This document shows, piece after piece, positions 44,901 through 59,900 of a DNA stretch of 64,000 nucleotides. The position numbers and the translations under genes were made by a program. Origin of the DNA: Bacteroidota bacterium (lineage in GTDB: Bacteria; Bacteroidota; Ignavibacteria; Palsa-1295). Every line of letters starts with the position of its first letter. Position 1 is the stretch's first letter. The DNA lies in NCBI GenBank assembly GCA_030706745.1, contig JAUZNX010000002.1, positions 248,001-312,000 on the forward strand, read 5' to 3'. The notes under the pieces were generated by a model that searched no databases, was not told where the DNA came from, and was given only the letters and a program-made list of their open reading frames with translations.

Positions 44901-47900
44901 ACTGCGAACCCGTCTTCATTGCCTCGGAGTTGATGGTGATCGAGAATGTCCCGGTTGATGTCACAAGAAGACTATCGGCTTTTCGGCGACCAACCCGAAG
45001 TTGGCCGAATGCGATAGAGGGACGTCCGAGTGCAAGTCGGCGTGGCTGCGGAAGCACCTGGATGATGTACTTACTAGCCCAATTCCATTTGTCGCTGCAG
45101 TCGCCGTTGCCATTCTGTCCATTCAGGTTTACCGCATTCCCTGTTGCATAAATCGTGTCCCAACCTGCCGTGCTCGGTGCCGTGTAGGTGAATTGCCAGG
45201 TCGCGGTGTGGCTGGCATCAAAGGTCTGTGGAGAGGAATGAGTCAGTTCACCAGAGGAGAGATACAGCCCGCTTCCGGCGGTCAGCGAGCCACTATAAGC
45301 GGCGATATCAATTCCGCCACCGGCTTCTGAGGAGTTCGACACGGTGACCGTAAACGTCGCCGATGTGCCGGGATAAAAGATTGTCGTTGCTGTCGTCAGA
45401 CCAACCGAAGTCGCAGAATTGGCGGATGAGCAATGACAAGAGCATCCCGCATTTGTGGTCTTTTGGGTCTGGCCAGTGATTCCGCCCTGGCGGGCATTTG
45501 TATCAAGGACGGCATAGCTACCTATGCTCGCAAGAGCAATAAGGACCAGAAATGACCCCATCCGGGCCTGACGCAACGAAGAAATAGATAATACCCTGCC
45601 GATGACAGACATAAGACGATTCAAATTTGACAAGAAAAGGATGACAGCAAAAACATGTGGCACAGGGGTTAGCCTGTGCCACCTATATCAAAGACACTCA
45701 GAGGGGCTTCGGAGTTACATGCTACCGAACAAAAACCACTTGTCTGGATGCTTCATGTCCTCCGGCAATGGCAGTCACATAATAGACGCCGACTGGCAAG
45801 CCGAGCGAGTGTGCGTCAAATGTGAATTCGGCGTCGGTTCCGATGGCTGTCTTGCGCAGGTCGGATGCATAGACCGTACGGCCGAGTGCATCGTGTACGA
45901 TGATACCAAGAGGACCGCTCTCAGGTGCTGTGAGATGAACCTGCGTTGTCATAGTAAATGGATTCGGTTGAACTGTCATGCCAAAAACGGAAGGATCGAC
46001 CTCTTGAACGCTGCCCGGCGGAGGAGGTGGTGGCGGTGCCTGGACGTGCGCTGTACCACTCACGGGAATGCGAATCACCGGATTCATCGACTCCGAAGAA
46101 TAGATCGTGATTGTGTCGCGCCGGATGACGCCTCCAATGGTATCGAGTGGCGTGAAGACCACTCCGATCGTGGCCGATTGTAGTGGCTGGATCGGTGAGG
46201 TGATCGGGACACCACTCAGGCTGAATTCCTTGCCATGCGAGAGCCGAATGGAGTCGATTGTCGCTGGCGCCTGCCGTGATGTATCAGTAATTGTCAGATT
46301 CTTGGGAGCGCTCGAGTGATTCGTGTCGGTCTGTGGGAATGTGAAAGACGTCGTGTTTCCAATCGAGAGGCCAGGATACCAAGTCTCATAGCCGGCAACG
46401 GTAACGAGGACAGGCTGCAATTCCTGAGCGGAACTGTCATTATAGACGAGCGTGGCTCCGCTATTGTCGTAAAGATAGATACCCGACAGTGAATCTCGTC
46501 GGCCAACCGTTGTTCCGTCAACGGCAGGATGCGTAATGAAAAGAGCAGTGTCTCCGGCTGCAGTAAATGAAATGTCACCCGCCATGCCGTGTTGTGCAGC
46601 ATCCACAAGATCTTCCTGATACGGGCCAACGTTCTGGCCAGCGAAGAAATACTGGTCAGAGGGGATTGAACTCCTCGAGATTGTCCGTCCGTTCGCGTTC
46701 AGGGTCGCGTAATTCTGGTAGTTGAAATCGAAGTACAGAATATCGGGATTTCCCCTGGTCGTTAGTCCAAGTTCGCCAATTTGTCCATTATCCTTCGCTC
46801 GAACGCTCAATGCAAATAGCGTGTCCGGGCTAAAGCCACCGTCCGGCATTAACGGGACCCAGTTGGTAATCTTGCTTTCGTAAAAAGAAGGGCCGAAATT
46901 GCCGAGCATAAACCAACGATAAATCCACATTGTGAATGTGTTGGGGTTCGAGGGCTGCTCGCATACGACCGCAAACATGTTGTTGCCGTCCGGCGTCATC
47001 GCGAGGTTCGACATGTGCCAATCATTCGGCGAGTTGGTCTGAGAGGACGGGGTTGCAGAGTCAATTCTGACGTCCGCGTCATTCCAATTCGAATCAAGGC
47101 TGCCATGGTAAAATCGAACGCCGGGATCTGTGCCGGGGCTTGCCGTAACCATTGCGCCAAACCATTTCCGGTTTGGTGCGATCACGCCGATCGGTCGGAA
47201 ATGACCGGTGCCACGGACGGCTGTTTTCAAGAAGTGGATGTGGCTCAATAAATTCGGATCGTTCAGTGAATCCCTCGGCACGCTGATGATCCCGGTCCAA
47301 ACGATGTCCGTGTTCGATCCCCAAAGCGATCGGAACGTGAAGGATCCTCCAAGTAATAGAGTCAGGCCATCGGATGATTGGTCAAGCACTGCGAGGTCGG
47401 CGATATGTTTGAATGCGGTGTTACTCGTCGGATTTGCCTTGAGAGCGACATACGCCGCCGTATCGAATCGTTTGATCCAAAGTTGTGAACGATCGGCCTT
47501 CGTGAACGCCACGGCGCGCATATTTTTTTGTATGGTGACCGGCTGGGCAAGCACGGCCGTCGATGTGGCGAATAGAATCGCAAGTAAAGCAATTGAACGC
47601 AAGTATTTCATATTAACTCTGTGTGAATCTGTGAACGGGCATCGCCAGGATGCTCACAACCTGCAATTTACGAAGAAAATTGAACGACTGAGCAAAAAGT
47701 GGGAGGAAGTCCTTCATTTTTCAAAACGATCCACATGCTAATGAGACTTTCGGACCCACATCCTCCCAGTGAGACTCTATTTCGGTTGCAGACTGCGGAT
47801 GGCAAAGAATGACACAATTGAGATGGCAAAGACCAGCCCGTAGAGAAGACCGAATCCAGTAAGATCAAGTAATGCCCCGGCACCTGCCGAGAGAAAGCAC

Positions 47901-50900
47901 GGCAACGCCATCATCGAATTAAATAGCCCGATATGAGTAGCCCGATCATGCTCTGGACTGATTTCAATAAGATAACTCATGCCACCGATGCTGGTACCGG
48001 CATCAAAAGCTGCGGCCAGTGCAAAGACGCTCGCGAACAGGAACGGCGGAAGTGGAACCCAGAGATAGACGAGCACAATCAGTGGTAGTAATGCTCCTAC
48101 AATTGCTGCGCCTTCGAGGCATGCCTTCGAGCTAACTTTGTCGGTCAGCCGCTCCCACAAGAAATTTCCGGCGACAGTGCCAATGCAATCGGCGGCAATG
48201 AATAGGCCAAGATCGCGTGTTTGGAAACCCAATCGGTCATGGGCAAAGAGCACAAGGAATGGCACACCGATCGTCCATGTGCCCATGATGAGGCGGGCAT
48301 TGAGATACGCAGAGAATTGCGTGTCCTGTCGGTAGACTCGCCAGCCTTCGCGGAAATGCTCGGCGAGTGTCCGTTCGTCCGGCATGTTCCGCGAACGAGG
48401 CTCCCGCATGAATGCCATGAAGCCGAGGCCGATCGTCACAATCGCAGCACCGATCAAAAACACAAATCCGAAATTGGTTGGGAAATGACCTAAGCCAAGT
48501 ATCAACGATATTGCCCCGGCACCGACGGTAATTGAAAGCAACGAGCCAAGCGAAAGTCGCAGACCGAAGAAGCGGCCACGACGAGTAGATGGAATGGTCT
48601 TGGCAACAAGTTCGAGAAAGACGACGCCACTCAGTCCCGATCCGAGCGCAAACATACCATATAGGATTATCCCAAGTACGAGCAATAATCCAGGGTTCGG
48701 GGAGGCAAGCGTTACTGCCGCGAGCCCAAACAGCGCCAGACCTCGGACCCACCAGCCAATCCGATACAAATGCAATTTACGGGGCAAATGTAATACGAAT
48801 GAAGCCGCGATGAACTGTGGCAAATACCAGCCGATCGATTCGAATTGCGAAACGAGTCCGATGAGTGCACCCGAGTGGGTCAGGTGTGAGAAGAAACTCG
48901 GAATGACCGTTGTGCGAGAAATAAAATATGTGCCGAGACTATAGACAACGCCATTCGTCACGCCCAAACGGAAATTTCGCTTATCGTTACGAGCGGAGAG
49001 TTGCTCGAAGCGTGCTGTCTGAATCGACACGCCTATTGTGCCTTCACGAGCCCAAGCTTGAGCAAGCTTTCGGCAATTTGCACGGCATCGAGCGCGGCGC
49101 CTTTGAGGAGTTGATCGCCACTGGCAAACAGATCGATTGCACGTTCGTTGCTCGCATCATGTCGCACATGGCCAACCAGCACGTCGTACCGGCCTGCGGC
49201 GTCCTTTGGCATTGGAAAGTAATTCTTCGCGGCATCATCAACGACTTGAACGCCCGGATACGTTGCAAGCGATTCCCACACCTCGGTTACAGAAGGTCGC
49301 AACCCTTCGAATTCAATATTGATGGCCTCCGAATGTGCACGAAAAACAGGCACGCGGACACAGGTCGCCGTGACCGCGATCGATTCGTCATGCAGAATCT
49401 TCTTCGTCTCGTGTATCATCTTCCATTCTTCGCCATTATAGCCATGCTCATTAACGGCAGCATTATGGCAGAAAAGGTTGAATGCAATCGGGTGTGGAAG
49501 GACCTCCGCGCGAAGATCTTCACCGGCTAAGTATGCGCGCGATTGTCTTTCGAGTTCTTTCATAGCCTTTGCACCTGCGCCGCTCACAGCTTGGTAGGTC
49601 GAGACCACAATCCGCTTGATCTTCCCAAACTTGCGGAGCGGTGCAACTGCCATCAGCATAATAATCGTCGAGCAATTCGGCACTGCGATCACACCCTGAT
49701 GGCTTTGGAGATCGACTGCATTGATTTCTGGGATGACAAGCGGGACATCTGCATCCATCCGGAACGCACTGGAGTTATCGATCATGATGCAGCCGGCATC
49801 CACGACTTGTTTCCGTAGCGCCTTGCTCGTCTCGCTGCCGGCGCTAAAGAATGCGATGTCAAGACCATCGAATGCGGTCGGACTGATCGTTTCGATTGCG
49901 ACTTGCTCTCCGCGAAATGCGCAATGCTTACCAGCGGATTTCGCGCTCGCGAACAGTCGCAATTCCGTCACCGGAAACTCGCGAGCCTCAAGAACGCGTA
50001 GCAATTCCTGTCCGACGGCACCTGTCGCACCTACAATGGCTAACTTCATCGTCCGTTTGCGGCTGCGACCACGGATTCACTCACGCCAGCGACCGTTTCG
50101 ATCGATTCCCGTTCACGGATCACTCGGTAGGTATCCCCATCAACCAAAATTTCTGCGGCACGTGGCCGTAAATTGTAGTTTGATGCCAACGTATAACCAT
50201 AGGCGCCCGCACAAAGCACTGCGATGCGATCGCCTCTCTTCATGGGAGGCATCTCTCGCGCCTGAGCGAGAAAGTCACTTGTTTCACAAATTGGTCCAAC
50301 GATATCGACCCTCTGTGAGGGTGCTTTCGCCTCCAACGCAAGTGGTACAACTTGATGGTAAGCATCATATAAACACGGGCGGATTAACTCAGTCATGCCC
50401 GTATCGGTAATGACAAAATGCTTGACGGAATTCGCCTTTGTATAGAGTACGGTGGCCAGCAACGCGCATGAATTTGCGACAATAGCACGGCCAGGTTCGA
50501 ATATGATCTTGAGTCCAGTTTGATCCAGAATCGGAAGTACAGCTCCGACAAACTCGCTGAGTGACGGCACGTACTCGCCCTCTTCTCCCATTTCATCGGG
50601 TGGAAGTTGCGGATGTCGAACTACATTGCGGTAGTGAATACCTTGTCCACCGCCGAAGTTTAAATGCTCCAGCAGAATGCCAGACTTGACACGAAGCGAG
50701 TTGACAAACTTCACGGTCGAGCGAGCGGCCTTGATAAAGGGATCGAGCGATGTGATTTGTGAGCCAATATGAACGTGAATGCCTACGACTTCGATGGCTG
50801 CATGTGACGATGCATAGAGAAACGCCTCGCGGGCTTCGCCCATGTCGATCCCAAATTTATTCTCTTTGAGGCCTGTCGAAATGTACGGATGGCTTTTGGC

Positions 50901-53900
50901 ATCGACATTCGGGTTGACTCGAATCGAGACTTTCGCGCGTACTCCGATGCGCGTCGCAATCTCGTTGATAACGGTTAGCTCTTCCAGGCTCTCGACGTTA
51001 AAGGCATGAATACTAGCTTTAAGAGCAAGCTCGATTTCGGCATCGGTCTTGCCGGTGCCATCAAACGTAATCTTATCCGGACTAAAGCCAGCAGCCACTG
51101 CGACCAACAATTCTCCGGCACTAACGACATCAGCGCCCGCGCCCTCGGCAGCCAAAATGCGCAGGAGCTCGATGTTCGAATTGGCTTTGAGAGCATAACT
51201 AACGTAATGCTCTTTGCCTGAGGACTTGAGCGTCGCATTAAACGCTTGGAAATTCTCGATGATCTGCCGCTTTGAATAGACATACAGCGGAGTGCCAAAT
51301 TCGTTGGCTAGTTTCGAAAGTGGCACGCCCTCTACCATCAACTGGGGCGTACTGTCATTGGTGTAACGAAATACTTCCTGGTCTAATACGTCGGTCATAA
51401 GCTGTCGGAGAATAGGCGACCCGGAGCTGGTAAATTGGATGCCATTCATCCAATTCATTCAGTCCGGACTATCCATTCGAATTAGTCGATAGTTGTAAAC
51501 GGCAAGTAGGGGTGCAAAACTTCTGGGATAGCGATTGTTCCATCGTTTTGCTGAAAGGTTTCTAAGAAAGCCACCATCAGGCGTGAAGTGGCGAGTCCGG
51601 AGCCATTGAGTGTATGGACAAATTCTGGTTTCGCTTTCTGATCGCGTCGAAATCGGATGTTTGCCCGGCGTGCCTGGTAATCCTCGAAATTGGAGCAGCT
51701 CGATGCTTCGAGCCACTTGCCTTCGACCGGCGCCCAGACTTCGAGATCGTATTGTTTAGTATTCGAGAAACTTTGATCGCCCGTACAGCATAGGACTCGA
51801 CGATAGGCGATCCCGAGTAATTCGAGAACCCGCTCCGCATCGGCTGTCAACTTTTCGTGCTCCTCGTAGGAGGTTTCTGGCAACACGAATTTTACAAGTT
51901 CGACCTTGTTAAACTCGTGCACGCGCAAAAAGCCGCGAGTGTCCTTGCCGTACGAGCCGGCCTCGCGTCGAAAACAGGCACTGAACGCGCAATGTAACAG
52001 TGGTAGTTGTTCCACTTGCAGGACTTCATCCGCGTACAGATTCGTCACCGGCACTTCCGCCGTGGGAATCGCATAGAGTTGATCCTCCGGCATGTAATAG
52101 ACCTGATCCGCGAACTTAGGAAACTGGCCAGTGCCACGAAGCGCCGCAGCATTGACAAAGAAGGGCGGAAGCACTTCGGTGTACCCGTGCGCGCGTGTGT
52201 GCAGATCGAGCATGAAATTGATGAAAGCTCGCTCGAGTTGCGCTCCGCGACCCATATAGACAGGAAAGCCCGCAGCCGTAATCTTTGCACCTCGTTTGAA
52301 GTCGAACAACTTATGCCGCTCGGCCAGCGCAAGATGATCGAGACCATCTCGTTTCATAAATGCGCTCTCATCGCCATTCGGTGACCAGCGTTTCGTCTCC
52401 ACATTATCGGCAGCATCGTTACCAATCGGAACCGATGGATGAGGAATGTTCGGAATGGAATCGAGCATCAAGTTGAGCCTGAGCTCTTTCTCACGCAACT
52501 TGCCATCGAGTTCGGCGATCTCATCGCCGACACCTTTCATTTCCGCAATCTTTTCGTCTGCGTTCTCCTTCGCACGTTTGAGCTTAGAAATCTCTTCCGA
52601 GACTGAGTTGCGGCGGCTTTTCAGCGTCTCGACATCTTGAATGATCGAACGGCGATCGCGATCGAGTCCGAGGACCTGATCGATAATGTCTTCCGAATGC
52701 TTCGCGCGAATCGCGGCGCGAACTACCTCGGGATTTTCACGGATAAGTTTTATATCGAGCATTCGCCAGGCTTTCAGTATTATTCGTAAATGTATGCGGC
52801 ACCCGTGCCAAGGAGTTCATGCAGCCCGCGCTCCATAACTTGCAGGCCGTCTTCGATTTTTGAAATCTTAAGCGCGAGGTCAGTCTGTGCCTTGAGTGAA
52901 ACGAGTCCGTTGCGTGCCGGGCGTTCTGCGCGAGGTGGCGGAGGTGCCGTGGGGCTGTTCTCACCAGAAGGACCGCGTTTTTTCAGCTCCGCAATTGTGG
53001 TCGGATAGACCAAGGAGGAATCCAGTCGAAACACCTCCGCAATCCGTTGCGCAAATTCATATCGCGGAAGCATCTCCGGCCCCGCCACGTGATAGAGTCC
53101 GAGGCGCCTTCGTTCAGTGGCACGTACGATCGCCAGCGCCAGATCGTCTACGAGCGTTGGCGTGGAAAACATATCGGTTGCTGCGAAGACAGGTTTGCCC
53201 GCTTCGAGCGAAAGTACCACGGAAAGCGCATAGTTCGCTTTTGCTTGCTCGGCTGCTCCATAAAGCAGGCAGGTCCGAAAAATCGTATGCTCCAGACCCG
53301 AAGTCCGCAACACATTTTCGCTGGCGAGTTTCGTCCGACCGTAATAATTGATCGGATGCGGCGCATCGGATTCTGTATATGGAGCGTGTAACCCATCGAA
53401 CACAAGATCGCTCGAAATATGAACGATGCGGGCATCGACCTTACGCGCGGCTTCGGAAAGATATTCGACCCCAGAGACATTCGCGCGCCAGGCTGCTTCA
53501 CGCATAATCTCCGCCTCGTCCACTTTGACGAACGCCGCACAATTCACAATGACGTCGGGCCTGACCTTAGCAATCGTATCTTTGACCATCGCGTGCTGCG
53601 CAATATCAAGCGCGTGATACCCCAGCACACGAGGCTCGGAACCGATGTCCGCAAAAAGAGTCTCCTTCTCGCGGGCCGTGATCACCAAATCGCACTTGGA
53701 TTCTTCAAGGAATAGCCGCACGACGTGCTGCCCAAGAAATCCATGGGCGCCCGTGATGAGTACAAGCTCGCGCGATTTACCTCGAATGATCATCTGCAAA
53801 GTAACGAGTGACTGCGTAACGAGTATCGAGCGACGAGTGTTCTCACTTCGTCTCCATTTTCTCGTTCTCTGTCACTCATCCCCATGCTTATCATCGCAAG

Positions 53901-56900
53901 ATTGTCATTTGCCTGGTGCCGATGCGTTGGCCATCAAGACGAAGTTCGACAAGATAGGTGCCATTGGGAAGTGGTGAGAGATCGATCGTTCGCTCTCGCA
54001 AACCGGGAGCTTCGTCGAATGTATTCGTCCGAACGATGCGGCCCAATGCGTCGAGAATCCGGAATTCGATACTCCCGCCATGTGCGAGCATAAAAGGAAA
54101 TTTCGTTCTTCCCGTCGAAGGATTTGGATAATTCTGATCGAGTGCATTGGTGGCAAGGGAGAGTTCTCCATGTACGGAACTCCGCTGTTGATCGAGTGAG
54201 GCAGGACCATCGCTGAGAACCACCTTGGCAAGTTTGGAGCTTCCTGCGACGGTTAGTGAGGTAATCCAGGCACTCTTTCCAGCGCCTCGTGGGTCATATT
54301 CCAACCCGCGAATATTCACCACCTCAGAACCACCTTCAACCGTAGGATAAGACTTGATCTCTGTGCCATCGGATGCGTCGAGTATCAGGAGTGAGCTTCC
54401 GTTGAGAATGGCGTTCGAGGCATCCGTTCCTTGAAAATCCGTGTACGCCATGAGATATGCACCGAGCACAGTGTCAAAAGCAAGTCCGCGTGGACCATAC
54501 AACGCCGTACGGCTATAAATATCGAGCGGGCCGAGAGCACCGAAATTGAGATCGCTAGTAAGTGCACGGCCAACTGCAAACGCACCGTCGGTGGGACTCA
54601 TCAGGCGATCGGCTGCTAGTAGCGTGTCACCATGGACGCAAAGGCCAGTGCCATACTGCGCCGGTGACGGCACATGCCGAATAATCGATCCGGTCGTTGT
54701 TACTTCATAGATATTTGACTTCCAAGAATTGGATGAAAGCCCGATGACTTGATGCAAGAATAAATGTTTGGTTTTCGGATCGTATGCGATTCCGGTCAGA
54801 TTTCCCGAATTGAATCCAGTAAGTGGGACTGCGATCGAATCGAGAACGGTGCCTCGGTCCGGATCGATTTTATAGAGATGCTTGGAGTTGAAGTTCGTCG
54901 CCCAAAGCACGCCAAGATCGGGATCGTATGTAACGTCGTATAGATAGTAAGGATACTCGCCGACGGTCAAGAATTCCGTGCCGGCTCTTTGCTGCGCAAT
55001 CTCAAAGCGAGGCGATACAACTGTCTGCGAGCCATCGGCAACTCGAACCAGCGCGTTCGCAGTCCCACCAAGACGGATCGTATCGAGCAGGAGAGACGCA
55101 CCAGCCATATTGGTCGCCAGACTAGTCCAGGATGTGCCTCCATCCACGCTGAGATCGACTGTTACGGTTGGCCCGAAACCATGCCATACAATGCGCGCGG
55201 AATCGCCGATGGTCCAGACTGTTCGTTGCGCGGGTGCAGCAATTCCAGGAATATCGGCTGCGAGCGGTGCCTTCCAAACTGAGCGACCATGGGTTCCCGC
55301 TCTAAGTGTGCGCGCGGATTTATGAATATCCAGAAAATCGATAGCGACATTCGGTAGACCGGTACCATAGGGAACCCACTGGGCGCCATCATTCGGCGAG
55401 AAAAAGACACCAGCATCAGTACCGACATAGAGCGCATTCGAGTTTGTCGGATCAAGTACGATCGTGTTGACGGGAATGTCTGGAAGCGTTGAACTGATAT
55501 TCATCCAGTGCCCGCCGTCATCACTGCTCTTAAAGACATGTCCTGCACCAAAACCAGACAGTGTGACGTAGAAGGTCGAGTTCGCGCTTGGACTGAACTT
55601 GGCCGATGTGACGAAGCGGCCAGGCAACCCCGCTGAAATATCAGTCAGGTGTGTGGCATTGTCATTCGTGACATAAACTTTGCCATTTCCAGTCCCGATT
55701 AGCAGTGATCCCCCATCGCCATATGCATCGAGTGCGGAGATGGACCCATTAGAGCTAGGCGACCCAAAGGAGAACGGGCTCACTTCCGTCCAGCTTGAAC
55801 CGTGGTCGTTCGAGGACCAGAGATGTTGAGCACCCCAATAGACTGCATTCGATGTCGCATCGCATGCAAATGGGTTCAGCCATGATGTGGAATCGGCGAT
55901 ATTCGCAAGATTGCCGGCAACATGATTATGAATCACGTATGGATTGTTGGCCGTGACCTCAGCATACACATAAGTTGGATCGTTCGGATCGACGAGAGTA
56001 TAGCCGCCATCGCCTCCACCCGGTGCTGACCAATTTGCGGTCGAGCCTCCATCGAGTGTACCATTATCCTGGGTGCCGCCGAACGTCATGTCCGGCACAG
56101 TCTGATCGATGGCAATACCATAGAATTGAGTGATAGCCATCGGTTGTGGATGTCCGGATCGCTGGTCGAATGTCGCACCGCCATTCTCGGAGGTAAAGAT
56201 GCCACCATCGCAGCCGGCAAAGACAATCGTTGGATCGTTTGGTGCAAAAGCCAGAGCGTGTTGATCGGGATGAATACCACCGTTATATGCGCGGCCAACA
56301 TCACTCCAATTTTGACCACCATCGTTCGTTTCCCAAATCGAAATACCACCGGCAATCATGTGCTGGAAATTTGATGGATCGACGCGAATATAGACATCGT
56401 ATGTCCCCTGGGGCTGATTTTGAGACGAGACCACGAACAAAGTCGCATTGCCACTGGTGAAGATTTGGTCGGCGTTGGTCCATGTTGCTCCACCATCGTT
56501 GGAGGTTTGAATGCCCTCCAGGTTATCGGTGCCGGGATCCAGTGCATCATTCACGCTGAGCACCACTACATTCTGCCAGTTCTTGGGATCGACATCAAGC
56601 GAAATGCGGCGGAATTGATTACCATCGGAGAATGAGATATCGAGCTTGTTCCAATTGTTGCCTCCGTCTGTGGAGCGATATACCCCTCCGCCATGACCCG
56701 CCACCCCAGCGTAAAGCACGGCGGCGTCACCATTCATTGCCAGCGCGAGATCGGTGACTTGCCCGGCTGGCAGACCACCCGAGAGCCACTCCCAGGTAGC
56801 TCCAGTATTAGTCGAACGTAACACCCCGCCACCCGAGCGCCCTGCGGCGGCATATAGGATGTTCGAATGCTTCGGATTGACTTTTACAGAGGAATATGCC

Positions 56901-59900
56901 GCGACATTTGTCGGACCAATATTCATCCAACTTGCTCCGGCATCGCTTGAGCGGTAGAGTCCATAACCGGTGTAGGTATCCCCGTTTGGAAGCTCGCCAG
57001 TACCGGCGTAAACTGTATTCGGGTTCTCCGGGTCTATCGCAATCGAGCCCATGGAGAGTGCGGGCATGTTGTCCGTAAGAGGTTTCCATGCGGCGCCACC
57101 ATCGGTTGTCTTCCATACGCCACCATCAGCAGCGCCGGCATAGACCGTCTTAGGATCTGTCGGATGAATGGCGACCGCCTCGATTCGTCCACCGATATTA
57201 TTCGGGCCAATGAGCGTCCATTGGACCGATCCTGCTCCAGCAAGAATACGATCCTGAGTATTTTGAGTCGAAATTCCATCGGTCGAATGGTCGGCGAGGG
57301 AGGCGCGCATCGCCTGAGTCTGCGACAAAGCATCGCGAAAGGCATCTTTTGGGATATAACCCAGACCCAGGCGTCGTTGCTGCATATACCAGTCCGCGGC
57401 GGCGATTGGCCCGGCATCCCGATCCGCCGATTGGACAGTTATGTTCGCGTTCCGATCATCTACGGCCTGTAACCACTGCGCGGAAGCATTGCTGGCCACA
57501 CCGGATGCGAAAATGATCGTAGTAATAATTGCCTTGAACATAGTCATTTGGGATGCGCTGGACGAAGAAAATATCCGTCCAACAAAGTCCACTAAATCAC
57601 TAAAAGTTCGGTAATCGTGTTACCGAGGCCGACATGAAAACAGCGATTCGCATTGAATATGACGGCACCGAGTTCTCCGGCTGGCAGGTGCAGGAAAATG
57701 GCCGTTCGGTGCAAGGCGAGATCGAGCATGCGTTCCGGCAGTTGTTCGGTGTGGATGTCGCCGTGCTCGGTGCAGGCCGCACCGATGCCGGGGTTCATGC
57801 ACATGGCATGGTCGCGCATGCGGAATTGCCAGTTGGCATGGATATGACTCTGAATAAGCTCATTATCGCACTGAATGCCACCACTCCGGAGGATATCGTA
57901 ATCCATGATGTCCGTGCGGTCCCGGAGGATTTCCACGCCAGGCACTCGGCACTCGCGCGTCAATATCATTATCGAATCCGCCGGGAGCGTACCGCAATAG
58001 ACCGAAACGTCGTCTGGGCGATTCGGCGCGATGTCGATGCGGAGAAGATGCAATTCGTAACCGCAATGCTGATTGGGGAGCATGATTTCACCAGTTTTAG
58101 CAAGCGGACCAACGACGTGAATCATTATCGATGTCTTGTCGAGTATGCTGGGTGGCGGTTTCACGGCACGAGCTTTGCTCTGACGATCCGGGCGAACCGT
58201 TTTGTGCGGGGGATGGTACGCGCGTTAGTTGGGGCAATCGTGCAGGTTGGGCAGGGGATGCTCGAGCCGGACGCGTTCGAAGGATTGCTACATCGACCGC
58301 AGGAATTCGCTCGCGCAAAATATATCGCACCCGCACATGGACTCGTCCTCGAAGGTATTGAGTACCCAGAGCGGTTTGGACTCTGGGCGCTTCCACAAAT
58401 GACAAATAACGAATAGAAAATATGAAATATCGCGAAAGTCACCTGACTCTAGAATCTAAAAGCAGCCATGCATTTGTCATTGGTCATTTGTCATTCGTCA
58501 TTCCCATTTTGGCACTGACAGGGATCGTGGCTGCGTGTGCCTCCGGTGGATTCAATGTTTTTCCGAAGTCGGACGACGTGCAGCTCGGGCAGCAAATGCG
58601 TCAGCAAATAGCACAGGATCCGCAGCATTATCCCGTGCTGAATAATCCGACCCTGACCAATTATCTCCAGTCGATCGAGAACCGCATCGTCTCATCGCCG
58701 AACGTCACGAATAAGGATTTCCACTATACGATCACCATCATTAACGATCCGAAGACGGTCAATGCGTTTACGATCCCCGCTGGTGGTATTTATGTCTATA
58801 CCGGGCTTCTGAAGTTTATCGATGACGAGTCTGCGCTGGCGGGCGTGCTGGCACATGAGACAACACATGCCGATCATCGGCACGCAACACGGAACATGAC
58901 GCAGCAATATGGATTGCAGATGATCTCCTCAATGGCCTTCGGTAGTAATGCGGGACTCGTTGCTCAAGTCGTCACAGGACTTGGCACCGAGCTCTCCGTC
59001 CTAAAGTTTAGCCGCGATGACGAGCGCGAAGCAGATCAGGGCTCGTTCGATGATTTGAATCAACTTCCCGGTCGGCCTTGGTATCCGGGTGGCGTGAACC
59101 TCTTTCTTACCAAATCGCTTGCGGCCCACGCTCAGCAGCCCGGCCCGTTTGCTCAGCTATTTCTGACACACCCTGTCGATCAGCAGCGCATCGATGCCGT
59201 CACGGCGGACGTTTCGCATGCCAAGCTCGGCGGCCCGACTGCCGCGCAGCTTAATCAGTCGAATTATCAGCGATATAAGGCGATGGTGCCGTAGGGGAAT
59301 ACTTTCGACCTCGGATGCTTCCGATTGGAAGATATTTGTTGGCTTCTCTCTGTTCGCATCCATCATGCCGCTCCTCGTTCGCCCGCCAAGCCCATTACGT
59401 TTTCGCTCGATCGAAGACGAGGTGAAGCGCCTTGCCCGCGAAGGACGGAGCGAGGAATTCCTACTCATCGTCCCAAACCGCATTGCGCAGCGGCGGATGG
59501 AACGCGAGTTGGTCGCAGCAGCCGAGGGCCGCGCAATTGCCAAGCCGAACGTGCTCACGCTGGCCGATTTTGCTGGCGAGCTATGTCGCATGGCATTTCC
59601 TACACTCTACCTCTTGTCCGATGCGGAGAGTGCGGTACTGATCGAGCAGTCTATCCGCGAGCTTCTTCAAAAACGAGAACTGACGTATTTTGAACGGGCC
59701 ACGGCTGACGATTCGCCGGGCGAGCATGCCTTCCCGATCCCGCGCGGGACGTTCGAACTGGTCGTTAACACAATTCGCGAACTCAAGGAGAATGGGATTA
59801 CCGTCGATGATATTGGCCGTGAGCTAAAGATATCACGCAGCACTCGAGGAGATACCACGGAATCCCGTCGTGCCGCAGATATTCAGGCAGTCTATCGAGC